Shown: positions 38,018 to 47,174 of the stretch, in pieces
Layout: each line of letters opens with the position of its first letter
How positions within the stretch are numbered: position 1 is the first letter of the stretch
From: Cellulosimicrobium funkei
GTDB lineage: Bacteria > Actinomycetota > Actinomycetes > Actinomycetales > Cellulomonadaceae
Length of the DNA: 64,000 nt
Direction: 5' to 3'
NCBI RefSeq assembly: GCF_004519295.1
Contig: NZ_SOZH01000009.1
Coordinates: 1-64,000, forward strand
Translations under genes and position numbers: made by a program
Notes under the pieces: model-generated
Databases searched by the model: none
What the model saw: the letters and a program-made list of their open reading frames with translations, nothing else
What the model was told of the DNA's origin: nothing

Positions 38018-39043
38018 GTGACCACCACAGCCCCACCCACGACGCCGGGCCCCGCGCCGGGCGGCTCGTCCGAGCCCGTGCGACGCGCGGGCACCTCGCG
38101 CCGCCGCGCCCGCAACAGCGACCGTGGTGTGAACCGCGCGTTCCGCTGGACCGCGACGGGCGCCGGCGCGCTCATCCTCGCCGTGCTGGCCGCGGTCGCG
38201 ATCTTCCTGCTGCTGCGGGCGTGGCCCGCGCTCAGCGCGGGCGGGGCCGAGCTGAGCGAGCAGGTCGCGTGGTTCCCCGAGGGCGCGTCGCTGCTGTCGT
38301 TCGTGGGGCCGCTGATCTTCGGCACGCTGCTCGCGGCGGCGCTCTCGCTCGTGCTCGCGACACCCGTCGCGATGGGCATCGCGCTGTTCATCTCCCACTA
38401 CGCGCCCCGACGGCTCGCCTCGACCCTGGGCTACGTCGTCGACCTGCTCGCGGCGATCCCCAGCGTCGTCTACGGCCTGTGGGGCTCGCTCGTCCTCCCG
38501 CCGGTCGTCGTGCCGGTGTGGTCCTGGCTCGCCGACACCCTCGGGTGGTTCCCGCTGTTCGCCGGCCCGGCGTCGCCGACCGGTCGCGTCCTGCTCACCG
38601 TCGCGCTCGTGCTCGCCGTGATGATCCTGCCGATCATCACGGCCGTGAGCCGCGAGGTGTTCCTCCAGACGCCGAAGCTCCACGAGGAGGCCGCGCTCGC
38701 CCTCGGTGCGACGCGCTGGGAGATGATCCGCACCGCGGTCATCCCGTTCGGGCGGTCGGGCGTCATCTCGGCCGCGATGCTCGGCCTCGGGCGCGCGCTC
38801 GGCGAGACGATGGCCGTGCTCATGATCCTCTCGCCCGGGCTCCTCTACTCGTTCAAGATCCTGCAGGCGGGGCAGCAGCAGACGATCGCCGCGAACATCG
38901 CGGCGGACTTCCCCGAGGCGAACCCGCTCGGGGTGAGCGCCCTCATCGCGACGGGCCTCGCGCTGTTCGTCATCACCCTGCTCGTCAACATGGGCGCCCG
39001 CGCGATCGTCGCGCGGCGCAAGGACTTCTCGGGAGCCAACTGA
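38018..39043 (+). CDS. pstC: phosphate ABC transporter permease PstC
   Basis: A 341-residue permease subunit with a cytosolic Arg-rich N-terminus and six hydrophobic segments starting near residue 46. The ABC-permease EAA-type loop is EEAALALGATRWEMIRTAVIP, which contacts PstB. GETMAVLMILSP is another family mark. The GTG start follows the pstS hairpin by about 50 bases, and the stop overlaps the pstA ATG. Confidence 0.94.
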   Translation: MTTTAPPTTPGPAPGGSSEPVRRAGTSRRRARNSDRGVNRAFRWTATGAGALILAVLAAVAIFLLLRAWPALSAGGAELSEQVAWFPEGASLLSFVGPLIFGTLLAAALSLVLATPVAMGIALFISHYAPRRLASTLGYVVDLLAAIPSVVYGLWGSLVLPPVVVPVWSWLADTLGWFPLFAGPASPTGRVLLTVALVLAVMILPIITAVSREVFLQTPKLHEEAALALGATRWEMIRTAVIPFGRSGVISAAMLGLGRALGETMAVLMILSPGLLYSFKILQAGQQQTIAANIAADFPEANPLGVSALIATGLALFVITLLVNMGARAIVARRKDFSGAN

Positions 39044-40026
39044 TGAGCGCCCTCAGCACCAGCCCCGCGCGCGGGGCCTCCGCACCGGACCCGGAGCGCA
39101 CCGCGTCCGTGCGTGCGCTCCTGCGCGGCGCGGACGCCGGACGTCGCCGCAAGGACCGCACCATGACGGTCCTCATGTGGGGCGCGTTCGCCCTCGCGAT
39201 GGTGCCTCTCGTGTCCGTCGCGTGGACCGTCGTCGTGCACGGCATGGAGCGGTTCGACGTCTACTTCCTCACGCACTCCATGCGCGGCGTGTTCGGCGGC
39301 ATGGACGCGGGCGGCATCTACCACGCGATCCTCGGCACGCTCCTCATCACCCTCGGCGCCGCGGTGATCTCGGTGCCGATCGGCCTGCTCGCCGCGATCT
39401 ACCTCGTCGAGTACGGGCGCGGGCCGCTCGCGCGCGCGGTGACGTTCTTCGTCGACGTCATGACCGGCATCCCGTCGATCGTCGCGGGCCTCTTCGCGTA
39501 CGCGCTCTTCGCGGTGCTGTTCGGGCCGGGGGTGCGCATGGGCATCGTCGGCTCGGTCGCGCTGTCCGTCCTCATGATCCCGGTCGTCGTGCGCTCGTGC
39601 GAGGAGATGCTCCGGCTCGTGCCGAACGAGCTGCGCGAGGCCGCCTACGCGCTCGGCGTGCCCAAATGGCTCACGGTCGTGCGGGTCGTGCTCCGCACGT
39701 CGATCGCCGGCATCACGACGGGCGTCATGCTCGCCATCGCGCGCGTCATCGGCGAGACGGCGCCGCTCCTCATCACGGTCGGCGTCGTCGACTCGATCAA
39801 CGGCAACCTCTTCGAGGGCCGCATGATGACGCTCCCGGTGTACGTCTACCGGCAGTACAGCCAGGGCCTGGTGCCCTGCAGCAACGTCACCGACGCCGTG
39901 TGCCTCCCCGACATCAACTACGACCGGGCCTGGGCGGCCGCCCTGACGCTGATCCTCATCGTCATGCTGCTCAACCTCGTCGGGCGACTCGTCACCCGCT
40001 GGTTCGCGCCCAAGACCCTCCGCTAG
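39043..40026 (+). CDS. pstA: phosphate ABC transporter permease PstA
   Basis: A 327-residue partner permease with six hydrophobic segments after a 40-residue cytosolic N-terminus. The coupling loop reads REAAYALGVPKWLTVVRVVL, preceded by VVVRSCEEMLRLVP. The sequence VMTGIPSIVAGLFAYALF is typical of PstA. Its ATG shares one base with the pstC stop. A periplasmic loop near residues 275-290 has two Cys residues. Confidence 0.94.
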   Translation: MSALSTSPARGASAPDPERTASVRALLRGADAGRRRKDRTMTVLMWGAFALAMVPLVSVAWTVVVHGMERFDVYFLTHSMRGVFGGMDAGGIYHAILGTLLITLGAAVISVPIGLLAAIYLVEYGRGPLARAVTFFVDVMTGIPSIVAGLFAYALFAVLFGPGVRMGIVGSVALSVLMIPVVVRSCEEMLRLVPNELREAAYALGVPKWLTVVRVVLRTSIAGITTGVMLAIARVIGETAPLLITVGVVDSINGNLFEGRMMTLPVYVYRQYSQGLVPCSNVTDAVCLPDINYDRAWAAALTLILIVMLLNLVGRLVTRWFAPKTLR

Positions 40027-40041
40027 AACAGGACAGCCCCG

Positions 40042-40821
40042 ATGGCACAGCGCATCGACGTCAAGGACCTCAACATCTACTACGGCGACTTCCTCGCGGT
40101 GCAGGACGTCGGCATGACGATCGAACCCCAGTCCGTGACGGCCTTCATCGGCCCGTCCGGCTGCGGCAAGTCGACGTTCCTGCGGACGCTCAACCGCATG
40201 CACGAGGTGATCCCCGGCGCGCGCGTCGAGGGGACCGTCGCGATGGAGGGCGTCGACCTCTACGGCGACGACGTCGACCCGGTCGCCGTCCGCCGACAGG
40301 TCGGCATGGTCTTCCAGCGGCCGAACCCGTTCCCCACGATGTCCATCAAGGAGAACGTGCTCGCGGGGGTGAAACTCAACAACAAGCGCATCTCGAAGTC
40401 CGACGCCGAGGACCTCGTCGAGTCGTCGCTGCGCGGCGCGAACCTGTGGAACGAGGTGAAGGACCGCCTCGACCGCCCGGGCTCGGGCCTCTCCGGCGGC
40501 CAGCAGCAGCGCCTGTGCATCGCGCGCGCGATCGCCGTCAAGCCCCAGGTGCTCCTCATGGACGAGCCGTGCTCGGCGCTCGACCCGATCTCCACGCTCG
40601 CGATCGAGGACCTCATCGCCGAGCTCAAGGACGAGTACACGATCGTCATCGTCACCCACAACATGCAGCAGGCGGCGCGCGTGAGCGACCGCACCGCGTT
40701 CTTCAACATCGCGGGCACCGGCAAGCCCGGGCGCCTCATCGAGATGGACGACACCGCGACGATGTTCTCCTCGCCCACGCAGCAGGCCACCGAGGACTAC
40801 ATCTCCGGCCGCTTCGGGTGA
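40042..40821 (+). CDS. pstB: phosphate ABC transporter ATP-binding protein PstB
   Basis: A 259-residue ATPase powering phosphate import. It has Walker [10 protein letters not shown], the Q-loop VFQRPNPFP, signature LSGGQQQR, Walker [13 protein letters not shown] and the H-loop VTHNM, all standard for PstB. The C-terminal [17 protein letters not shown] matches the family end. It lies 15 bases after pstA and closes the operon at a strong terminator. Confidence 0.96.
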   Translation: MAQRIDVKDLNIYYGDFLAVQDVGMTIEPQSVTAFIGPSGCGKSTFLRTLNRMHEVIPGARVEGTVAMEGVDLYGDDVDPVAVRRQVGMVFQRPNPFPTMSIKENVLAGVKLNNKRISKSDAEDLVESSLRGANLWNEVKDRLDRPGSGLSGGQQQRLCIARAIAVKPQVLLMDEPCSALDPISTLAIEDLIAELKDEYTIVIVTHNMQQAARVSDRTAFFNIAGTGKPGRLIEMDDTATMFSSPTQQATEDYISGRFG

Positions 40822-40851
40822 CCTCAGCCCGTCCGTCACGGCCCCGGCCCG

Positions 40852-40899
40852 ACGCCCGACGGCGCCCCTCCCCACGCGGGGAGGGGCGCCGTCGGGCGT
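40852..40899 (+). terminator. pst operon terminator
   Basis: A perfect 22-base-pair stem (arm ACGCCCGACGGCGCCC and on) with an ACGC loop, shared with the convergent lipoprotein gene. Confidence 0.85.
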
Positions 40900-40917
40900 G
40901 CGGGACGGATCAGGGGA

Positions 40918-41445
40918 TCAGGTGGCGCTGCCCTGGAGCGAGCCCGTGACGTCGGTGCCGTTCGTGTCGAGGACGCACTGGACCACGCGGTCGCCCTGCC
41001 GGTTCCAGCCGTCCGCGCGCGGCGTGAAGTACCAGTACTCGTGCGCCGACTCCTCGTAGGGGAGCCCCACGAACGGCTCGAACGCGCCGTAGCAGAACTC
41101 CTCGGCGCTCGTGGTCACGGCCTCGTCACCGGGGTAGTCGCCCGCGGGGAGCTCGGTCTCGGCGTAGACCTCGGCGTCGTGCGGCTCCGAGCACGGCACG
41201 ACGGGCACGGACTCGACGAGGTCCGCGTCGTCCAGCTTCGAGGAGACGATGCAGTCGCCGACCTGGACCGAGAAGACGTCGGCGTCCGACGCCTCGGTCA
41301 CCTCGCCGCCGGGCTCGTCGCGCTGGGCGTCGGCCGGTCCGGAGATCTCGTCGAGGATCGCGCCGCAGCCCGACGCGGTCAGGGCGAGGGCGACGGCGCT
41401 CACGACGAGGACGAGCGGCCGGCGGGTGGAGCGGGGGAGGGTCAC
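40918..41445 (-). CDS. septum-formation family lipoprotein
   Basis: A 175-residue exported lipoprotein: the signal peptide ends in LTASGC and is followed by an acidic linker. The mature part resembles the actinobacterial septum-formation domain: VGDCIVSSKLDD, VPCSEPHDAEVYAE, a Tyr/Phe/Trp-rich middle and a C-terminal VVQCVLD, with four Cys likely forming two disulfides. Function is poorly defined. The GTG start follows AAGGAA, and a -10-like TAGCCT lies 52 bases upstream. Confidence 0.75.
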   Translation of the reverse strand: MTLPRSTRRPLVLVVSAVALALTASGCGAILDEISGPADAQRDEPGGEVTEASDADVFSVQVGDCIVSSKLDDADLVESVPVVPCSEPHDAEVYAETELPAGDYPGDEAVTTSAEEFCYGAFEPFVGLPYEESAHEYWYFTPRADGWNRQGDRVVQCVLDTNGTDVTGSLQGSAT

Positions 41446-41496
41446 CAGGGTTCCTTCGGTACGAGGCCCCGACCAGGGTGGTGGGGCGGCACGCGA

Positions 41497-41502
41497 AGGC
41501 TA
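41497..41502 (-). promoter_or_regulatory. -10 of the septum-formation lipoprotein gene
   Basis: Minus-strand TAGCCT, about 45 bases of leader before the GTG at 41445. Confidence 0.4.
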
Positions 41503-41552
41503 GCGCCGGGCGGTGACACGAGCCGAGCCGATTTCCGGCGCGACCTGGGCGG

Positions 41553-42059
41553 TCACGGCAGGAGGTGCGCGTACTCCTCGAGGGTGCCGTCGAGGACGGG
41601 GAGGGAGAGGGTCTGCTCCTCGCCCGTCGTCGTGCTCACCGTGACGGGCAGCATCGCGCCGGGGGCCGCGTCGACGCGGCCGATCTGCGCGTCGAAGCCG
41701 TCCTCGGCGCCGAGGTAGACCGTCTCGCCGGCCGCGACGGGGATCGTCACCGGCGCGCCGCCCTCGGGCGTCACGTCGAACTCCACGTCCTCCGTCGAGT
41801 CGTTGGCGAAGGCCCCGACGAGGGCGCCCGGCTCGCCGTCCTCCGCGCTCACGACGAGCAGGTTGAGCCCGCGCAGCTCGCTGGTGAGGTCGACCCGCAG
41901 GCCGTCGGAGGGGGAGTACGGGCGGTTCGTCTCGATGGGGGAGCAGGCGGACGCGAGGGCCACACCGGCGACCAGGAGGGGCACGGCCCAGGCGCGCGCA
42001 CGGCCGGTCGCTCGGGACTCCGCACGGGTCGAGGCTCGGGGGGTCGGGATGCGGGTCAC
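41553..42059 (-). CDS. hypothetical lipoprotein
   Basis: A 168-residue exported lipoprotein with an Arg-rich N-terminus, a hydrophobic segment and the lipobox LASAC (about residue 33). The mature part has an immunoglobulin-like, all-beta feel: GLRVDLTSELRGLNLLVVSA, VGAFANDSTEDVEFDV and VTIPVAAGETVYLG. It resembles small actinobacterial lipoproteins of copper- or DNA-modification annotation, but I do not recognise it firmly. GGAG precedes the GTG start. Function unknown. Confidence 0.7.
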   Translation of the reverse strand: MTRIPTPRASTRAESRATGRARAWAVPLLVAGVALASACSPIETNRPYSPSDGLRVDLTSELRGLNLLVVSAEDGEPGALVGAFANDSTEDVEFDVTPEGGAPVTIPVAAGETVYLGAEDGFDAQIGRVDAAPGAMLPVTVSTTTGEEQTLSLPVLDGTLEEYAHLLP

Positions 42060-42405
42060 GTGCACTCCAGGGCTGCAAGAAGGGGGACGGGATTCCGCGC
42101 CCAGCCTAGTGCGTCGGGAGGGCGAGGGCGGCCGGAACGGCCGGCTCGCGACCGTGGCGTGAGCGGCGTCACGTGGCTCCGGGGGCGCCGGGACGGTGGT
42201 CGTCGTGCGAGGTGGGGGTCCTGAAAGGGCCCGCGGGGCGCTCGCCAGGGGCTGATGGGGCCCCTCCTCGAGATTCGTCAGGCGCGCTGACACGGCTCTG
42301 ACCTGGGCGAACGTGCTGGTGACGGGCTTGTCAAGGGGCGCAGGGGCTCGGATTTCCGCCCTTCCGCGTGGTAAGGTGGACCACCGCGAAAGGGGACATC
42401 TGCAG
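42060..42405. other. 346-base gap between lipoprotein and carD
   Basis: Non-coding region with the minus-strand -10 TAGGCT (42103-42108) for the lipoprotein, a dyad GTCAG-N5-CTGAC at 42277-42291, and the carD promoter near its right end. No gene with good codon bias was seen. Confidence 0.5.
42372..42377 (+). promoter_or_regulatory. candidate carD -10
   Basis: TAAGGT, 28 bases before the carD ATG. No matching -35 at 16-18 bases; an alternative sigma factor is possible. Confidence 0.4.
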
Positions 42406-42888
42406 ATGACGTTCACAGTAGGCGAGACCGTTGTCTACCCGCACCACGGAGCCGCACTGATCGAGGAGATCAAGACGCGCACCATCCGCGGAGAGGACAA
42501 GATCTACCTCAAGCTCAAGGTCGCGCAGGGCGACCTGACCATCGAAGTCCCAGCCGAGAACGTCGACCTCGTCGGCGTGCGTGACGTCGTCGGCCAGGAG
42601 GGTCTCGACCGCGTGTTCGAGGTGCTTCGTGCACCCTACACCGAGGAGCCGACCAACTGGTCGCGCCGGTACAAGGCGAACCTCGAGAAGCTCGCGTCGG
42701 GCGACGTGATCAAGGTCGCCGAGGTCGTGCGCGACCTCTCCCGCCGCGACGCCGACCGCGGTCTGTCCGCCGGCGAGAAGCGCATGCTCTCGAAGGCACG
42801 GCAGATCCTCGTCTCGGAGCTCGCGCTGGCCGAGCACACCGAGGAGGACAAGGCCGAGGCGATCCTCGACGAGGTGCTCGCCTCCTGA
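42406..42888 (+). CDS. carD: CarD-family transcription regulator
   Basis: A 160-residue RNA polymerase-binding protein that stabilises open promoter complexes, notably at rRNA promoters, in actinobacteria. The N-terminal Tudor-like domain reads [20 protein letters not shown] and [15 protein letters not shown]. The C-terminal helical DNA-binding part has the conserved [17 protein letters not shown] and Trp59-type minor-groove region. AGGGGA precedes the ATG. It is followed by ispD and ispF, the usual actinobacterial order. Confidence 0.95.
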   Translation: MTFTVGETVVYPHHGAALIEEIKTRTIRGEDKIYLKLKVAQGDLTIEVPAENVDLVGVRDVVGQEGLDRVFEVLRAPYTEEPTNWSRRYKANLEKLASGDVIKVAEVVRDLSRRDADRGLSAGEKRMLSKARQILVSELALAEHTEEDKAEAILDEVLAS

Positions 42889-42930
42889 CGTCCCGGGCCG
42901 CGGCCCGCGCAGTCAGCGCCACAGACCCCC

Positions 42931-42966
42931 GGGGAGGGCGCCGTCCGTACGGACGGCGCCCTCCCC
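42931..42966 (+). terminator. carD terminator
   Basis: A perfect 16-base-pair stem (GGGGAGGGCGCCGTCC and complement) with a GTAC loop directly before ispD. Confidence 0.8.
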
Positions 42967-42980
42967 GTCGTCGTGCCCGG

Positions 42981-42986
42981 TAGCGT
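42981..42986 (+). promoter_or_regulatory. -10 element, leaderless ispD
   Basis: TAGCGT, six bases, then the GTG at 42993. It lies just after the carD terminator, so ispDF have their own promoter. Confidence 0.5.
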
Positions 42987-42992
42987 GTGCGC

Positions 42993-43739
42993 GTGCCGAC
43001 TCTCGCCGTCCTCACCGCCGCAGGCTCCGGGACCCGCCTCGGGCTGGACCTGCCCAAGGCCCTCGTCGAGCTCGACGGCCTCCCGCTCGTGGCGCACGCT
43101 GCCCGGCGGCTGTGCGCGTCCGGGGTCGTGGACGCGCTCGTCGTGACCGCGCCGCCCGGGCTGCGCGACCACGTCGCGACGCTCCTGGCCGACGACCCCG
43201 CGGTCGACCGGCCGGTCCGGGTGGTCGAGGGCGCGGGGACCCGTCAGGCCTCCGTGGCGGCCGGTCTCCGGGCCGGCCGCGACCTCTCGGAGGGCGACGT
43301 GCCCGCCGACGTCGTGCTCGTCCACGACGCCGCACGGCCCCTCGCGCCGCCGTCGCTGGTCCGCCGCGTCGTCGCGGCCGTGCGCGCGGGCCACGGGGCC
43401 GTCGTGCCGGGGCTCCCCGTCACGGACACGATCAAGCGCGTCGCCCCCGCGGGCGCGGAAGACGCGTCCGGCGCGGAGCCCGTGGTCGAGACGGTCGACC
43501 GGAGAGCGCTGCGCGCCGTCCAGACCCCGCAGGGGTTCGAGGGCGAGCTCCTGGCCCGCGCGCACGCGGCAGCGGCGCACCGCGCGGACGACGAGTCCGT
43601 CGCAGCGACCGACGACGCCGGGCTGGTCGAGGCGCTCGGCGTCCCGGTCCACGTGGTGCCCGGCGACGCCGCGGCGGCCAAGATCACCACCGCGCACGAC
43701 CTCCGGGTCGCGGCGCTCACGCTCCGGGAGGACCGATGA
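42993..43739 (+). CDS. ispD: 2-C-methyl-D-erythritol 4-phosphate cytidylyltransferase
   Basis: Third enzyme of the non-mevalonate isoprenoid pathway, joining MEP with CTP. The 248-residue protein has [59 protein letters not shown] and [16 protein letters not shown], the family marks. The GTG at 42993 is favoured because it lies 6 bases after a -10; a GTG two codons earlier is the alternative. Its stop overlaps the ispF ATG. Confidence 0.94.
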   Translation: MPTLAVLTAAGSGTRLGLDLPKALVELDGLPLVAHAARRLCASGVVDALVVTAPPGLRDHVATLLADDPAVDRPVRVVEGAGTRQASVAAGLRAGRDLSEGDVPADVVLVHDAARPLAPPSLVRRVVAAVRAGHGAVVPGLPVTDTIKRVAPAGAEDASGAEPVVETVDRRALRAVQTPQGFEGELLARAHAAAAHRADDESVAATDDAGLVEALGVPVHVVPGDAAAAKITTAHDLRVAALTLREDR

Positions 43740-44305
43740 CCACCCCTGCAGGCTCCACCGGGACACCGGCCGAGACGCCCACCACCGCACCGGCCGCCGC
43801 GGGCCCCGTCCCGGCGCTCCCGCGCACGGGCATCGGGGTGGACGTCCACGCGTTCGCGACCGAGGGCGAGGATCGAGCGCTGTGGCTGGGCGGTCTGCAC
43901 TGGCCGGGCGAGCGCGGGCTCGCCGGGCACTCCGACGCCGACGTCGCGGCGCACGCCGCCGCGGACGCGCTGTTCTCGGCCACCGGCCTGGGCGACCTCG
44001 GTTCGAACTTCGGCACGAGCGCGCCCGAGTGGGCGGGCGCGAGCGGTGCGAGCCTGCTCGCGGAGGCCGCGCGCCGGGTGCGGGCCGCGGGGTTCGAGAT
44101 CGGGAACGTGGCCGTCCAGGTGATCGGCAACCGGCCGCGCCTCGGACCGCGCCGCGCGGAGGCGGAGGCGGCGCTCGGGGCGGCCGCGGGCGCCCCGGTG
44201 ACCCTCACGGCGACCACGACCGACGGGCTGGGCCTCACCGGGCGCGGCGAGGGCGTCGCGGCGGTCGCCACGGCCCTCGTGGTCCGGGTCGCGCCGCCCG
44301 CCTGA
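43736..44305 (+). CDS. ispF: 2-C-methyl-D-erythritol 2,4-cyclodiphosphate synthase
   Basis: Forms the cyclodiphosphate intermediate of the non-mevalonate isoprenoid pathway as a zinc-dependent trimer. The 189-residue protein has the metal ligands in GIGVDVHAF and [10 protein letters not shown], then [16 protein letters not shown] and [15 protein letters not shown]. The first 27 residues are a Thr/Pro/Ala tail not found in shorter homologues. It is coupled to ispD by an ATGA overlap. Confidence 0.95.
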   Translation: MTTPAGSTGTPAETPTTAPAAAGPVPALPRTGIGVDVHAFATEGEDRALWLGGLHWPGERGLAGHSDADVAAHAAADALFSATGLGDLGSNFGTSAPEWAGASGASLLAEAARRVRAAGFEIGNVAVQVIGNRPRLGPRRAEAEAALGAAAGAPVTLTATTTDGLGLTGRGEGVAAVATALVVRVAPPA

Positions 44306-44307
44306 CG

Positions 44308-44925
44308 TCAGCCCGCGGGCGCGACCTGGACGCTCTCGAGGATCGCGCGCGCCTGCGCGGCGCCGTCGGCGTCGTCGACGGCGTACGACGCCGTGAGGTC
44401 GACGACCCACGCGTCCGGCCCGTCGCCCGTCCGCACGGCCACGATCTCCTGCGCGACGGCGGTGCCCGCGGCGTCGTACGTCCCGGCCACGCGGTAGGCG
44501 GGCAGCCCGGCGAGGGTCGTGGGGCTCTGCCCGTCGGGATCGGGCACCCAGCCGGGGATCGAGGCGACCGCCGCCGTCGTCGCGGCGCCCGCCTCGTCGA
44601 CGGTCTGCGCCGACTGCTTGCCGGTGACGACGACGTTCGCCCGGAAGTCCTCGGAACCCGTGCCGCTCGGCGCGCGCAGCAGGAACGCGCCGTCGCGCGT
44701 GCCGCGCTCCCAGTCCGGGGGCGCGGTCACCTGGACCGGGATCTCGGGGACGTCGTGCACGACCGGCTCCGTGCCGCCGGCGGCGTCCTCAGGCCCGCCG
44801 CAGGCCGCGAGGGCGAGCGCGACGGCCGCCGTGAGGGCGAGCGTCCAGGGGGAGCGGGGCAGGCGCGGTCGGGGCACGGGAGTCCTTCGTCGGGGGTGGG
44901 GGCCGGGGCTGGTCCGGCTCGTCAT
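44308..44925 (-). CDS. LpqN-like lipoprotein
   Basis: A 205-residue exported lipoprotein with the signal peptide ending LALAAC and an acidic Gly/Glu linker. The mature part (VQVTAPPDWERGTRDGAFLL, DFRANVVVTGKQ, LPAYRVAGTYDAAG, AVRTGDGPDAWVVDLTASY) looks like the LpqN/LpqT family of actinobacterial surface lipoproteins. Role unknown; no partner gene is adjacent. The ATG has GGGAG at 9 bases. It ends 2 bases from the convergent ispF. Confidence 0.7.
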   Translation of the reverse strand: MTSRTSPGPHPRRRTPVPRPRLPRSPWTLALTAAVALALAACGGPEDAAGGTEPVVHDVPEIPVQVTAPPDWERGTRDGAFLLRAPSGTGSEDFRANVVVTGKQSAQTVDEAGAATTAAVASIPGWVPDPDGQSPTTLAGLPAYRVAGTYDAAGTAVAQEIVAVRTGDGPDAWVVDLTASYAVDDADGAAQARAILESVQVAPAG

Positions 44926-44991
44926 TCTCGCCCGCTCCCGTCCGGCGTGCCAGGCCCGCCACCTGCCTCTACGATCGCTGGAAGCGCATCG

Positions 44992-45021
44992 ATGTGTTTG
45001 ACTTTCCCAAGAACGACACAT
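44992..45021. promoter_or_regulatory. dyad operator/promoter of the TetR gene
   Basis: Outer arms ATGTGT/ACACAT and inner arms CTT/AAG share one centre (45006.5). TTGACT (44998-45003) and TGGGAT (45021-45026), 17 bases apart, form a promoter that overlaps the dyad. It is a natural autorepression site. Confidence 0.5.
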
Positions 45022-45035
45022 GGGATGAATCGCAC

Positions 45036-45674
45036 ATGAACCGAATGTCCGTCGAGGAACGCCGAGCCCAGCTCGTCGACGCCGCGATGACCATCGCCGT
45101 CCGCGAGGGCGTCGAGGCCGTGACCATCCGCGGCGTCGCGGCCGAGGCCGGGGTCTCGCTCGGCGTCGTGCACTACTGCTTCGAGGACAAGGACGAGCTC
45201 CTCCAGGCGATGGGCAACAGCCTCGCGCTCGTGGCCTCCGAGCCCGTCCGGTCCGCGCTCGACGTCGACGGCGACGTCGTGGCGCTCGCCCACGCCGCCG
45301 CCGACGGCCTGTGGAGCGGGCTGACGCCGCGTCGTCACATGCGGCTCCTCACGTTCGAGTTCGCGACGGCGGGCGTGCGCAGCCGCGCGCTGCGCTCCGT
45401 CGCGCACACGCACCTCGAGCAGACCTGGGCGATGACGCGCGGGTTCCTCGAGAACGTGGCCGAGCGGGGGAACGTCAGCTACACGATGGACATGGGGTTC
45501 CTGTCCCGGGTCGTCGCGGGGTACATCGACGGGATCGAGATCGCGTGGCTCGTCGAGCAGGACGACGAGACGGCGGTCCGCAGCTTCCACGCGCTCGCCG
45601 AGTACGTGCTGTCGATGATGGTGCGGCCCGACGGCTCGCCGGTGCGGGAGCACGGTCCCGAGCCCGTCCCCTGA
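45036..45674 (+). CDS. TetR/AcrR-family transcription regulator
   Basis: A 212-residue regulator with an N-terminal helix-turn-helix (RRAQLVDAAMTIAVREGVEA, IRGVAAEAGVSLGVVHYCFE) and a C-terminal ligand-binding helical domain typical of the family. The ligand is unknown; the dyad overlapping its promoter suggests autoregulation. The start at 45036 was chosen over an in-frame ATG at 44994 because the longer form would run through the promoter. It is convergent with the lactone oxidase gene and divergent from the LpqN-like gene. Confidence 0.85.
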   Translation: MNRMSVEERRAQLVDAAMTIAVREGVEAVTIRGVAAEAGVSLGVVHYCFEDKDELLQAMGNSLALVASEPVRSALDVDGDVVALAHAAADGLWSGLTPRRHMRLLTFEFATAGVRSRALRSVAHTHLEQTWAMTRGFLENVAERGNVSYTMDMGFLSRVVAGYIDGIEIAWLVEQDDETAVRSFHALAEYVLSMMVRPDGSPVREHGPEPVP

Positions 45675-45682
45675 CGGACGGA

Positions 45683-45716
45683 CGACGTCCCGTCCCCTGA
45701 CGGGTCCGGGACGTCG
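45683..45716. terminator. hairpin between convergent tetR and oxidase genes
   Basis: 10-base arms CGACGTCCCG and complement enclose a 14-base region able to form an alternative smaller stem (CCCGTC/GACGGG). Confidence 0.55.
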
Positions 45717-45720
45717 CCGG

Positions 45721-47130
45721 TCAGCGCCGCGCGGCCGGGGCCGGGCCGAGCACGCGGTCGGTGTAGCCGTTCGCGAACACGCCCTCGGGGTCCGTCGCGT
45801 CGCGGACGGCGACGGCGTCGTCGAACCGCGGGTAGAGCTCCCGGAACCGGTCCGCCGCCAGGCCGTGCATCTTGCCCCAGTGCGGGCGGCCACCCACCTC
45901 GGCGACGATGCGCTCGACGGCGTCGAAGTACCGCTCGTGCGGCAGGCGCGCGTACTGGTGCACGGCGACGTAGGCGGTCTCGCGCCCGTGGGCCGTGGAG
46001 AGCCACACGTCGTCGGGCGCCGCGAACCGGACCTCGACGGGGAACGGCACGTGCTCGCCGGACCGGTCGAGCCACGCGTCGATGCTCGACAGCACGTCGA
46101 CGAGGTGCTCGCGCGGCACGGCGTACTCCATCTCGCGGAACCGGACGCGGCGCGACGTGACGAACACGTGGTGCGACGGCGCGACGTACGTGCGCGGCGC
46201 GAGCGCCCGTGCGGAGACCGCGTTGAGGCGCGGCGTGACGCGCGGGACCGCGGTCGCGAGCCGGTTCACGAGCTCGAACGCGCCGTTCGACAGGAGCTCC
46301 TCGTCGACCCACGTGCGCGCCCGCGCGACCGGCCCGGGGCCCGTGGTGCGCAGCCGCTCGAGCTCGACGGCCTCCTCGTCGGGCGCGAGGCGGTTGTTGC
46401 GCTTGGTCAGCGCCCGGCGGGTGTGGGGGAACCAGTAGAACTCGAAGTGGTCGTTGCCGCCGACGAGCCCGTCGGGGTCGTCGGGCGTTCCGAGCCGCTC
46501 GAGCACGCGGTCGAGCGGCCAGGGTTCCTCCTGCGCGCGCAGGAGGAACGCCGGGACCACCTCGAGCGTCACCGCGGACAGGATGCCCGTGACCCCCAGC
46601 CCGAGCCGGCTGACCTCGAACAGGCCCGGCTCGTGCGCGGGCGACGTCTCGCGCACCTCGCCGTCGGCCCCGACCACGCGGACGCCGCGCACCTGCGTCG
46701 CGAGGCCGCCGAGGCGTGCCCCGGTGCCGTGCGTGCCGGTCGAGATCGCGCCCGCGACCGACTGCCTGTCGATGTCGCCGAGGTTGCGCATCGCGAGCCC
46801 CGCGGCGGCGAGGGCCTCGTTGAGCCGGTGCAGGCGGATGCCCGCCCCGACGGTCACGAGGATCGCGTCGCCGTCGGTGCCGTCCGCCCCGCCGCGTGCG
46901 ATGCGCTCGACGAGGCTCAGCCGGTCGAGGTCGAGCAGCAGGCCGTCCGTCACGGCGGCCGGGGTGAACGAGTGTCCGGCGCCCACCGCGCGGACGGGCA
47001 TCCCCTCCGCCGCGGCGCGGGCGACGAGGCCGCCCAGCTCCGCCTCGTCGCGCGGCGAGGCCCGACGGCGCGGCGTCGCGGAGGCCGTGCGGGCCCAGTT
47101 GGTCCAGGAGAGGGCGTCGTCGCTGCTCAC
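45721..47130 (-). CDS. D-arabinono-1,4-lactone oxidase family FAD protein
   Basis: A 469-residue aldonolactone oxidase-type flavoprotein (sugar-lactone to ascorbate-like product, electrons to oxygen or another acceptor). The N-terminal FAD_binding_4 domain has AVGAGHSFTPAAVTDG (His in the position of covalent FAD attachment) and SVAGAISTGTHGTG. The C-terminal ALO domain has the conserved HWGKMH. No signal is seen. The GTG start is favoured by a -10 seven bases upstream. It is divergent, by 44 bases, from a PLP aldolase-like gene, a pairing seen in other actinobacteria. Natural substrate unknown. Confidence 0.87.
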   Translation of the reverse strand: MSSDDALSWTNWARTASATPRRRASPRDEAELGGLVARAAAEGMPVRAVGAGHSFTPAAVTDGLLLDLDRLSLVERIARGGADGTDGDAILVTVGAGIRLHRLNEALAAAGLAMRNLGDIDRQSVAGAISTGTHGTGARLGGLATQVRGVRVVGADGEVRETSPAHEPGLFEVSRLGLGVTGILSAVTLEVVPAFLLRAQEEPWPLDRVLERLGTPDDPDGLVGGNDHFEFYWFPHTRRALTKRNNRLAPDEEAVELERLRTTGPGPVARARTWVDEELLSNGAFELVNRLATAVPRVTPRLNAVSARALAPRTYVAPSHHVFVTSRRVRFREMEYAVPREHLVDVLSSIDAWLDRSGEHVPFPVEVRFAAPDDVWLSTAHGRETAYVAVHQYARLPHERYFDAVERIVAEVGGRPHWGKMHGLAADRFRELYPRFDDAVAVRDATDPEGVFANGYTDRVLGPAPAARR

Positions 47131-47137
47131 AGGTCGT

Positions 47138-47168
47138 ACTGTCTCACGCCCGGCGGGTGGCGTACGTT
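47138..47168. promoter_or_regulatory. divergent back-to-back leaderless promoters
   Basis: Minus-strand GACAGT (47138-47143) lies 7 bases before the oxidase GTG and plus-strand TACGTT (47163-47168) lies 6 before the aldolase ATG. The whole gap is 44 bases, so -35 regions overlap the opposite promoter and the two may compete. Confidence 0.45.
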
Positions 47169-47174
47169 CTCTCC

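Noticed and set aside
40918-42059. The two lipoproteins as components of the adjacent Pst system
   Set aside because: They are on the opposite strand behind a terminator, lack PHO boxes, and have no phosphate-binding features.
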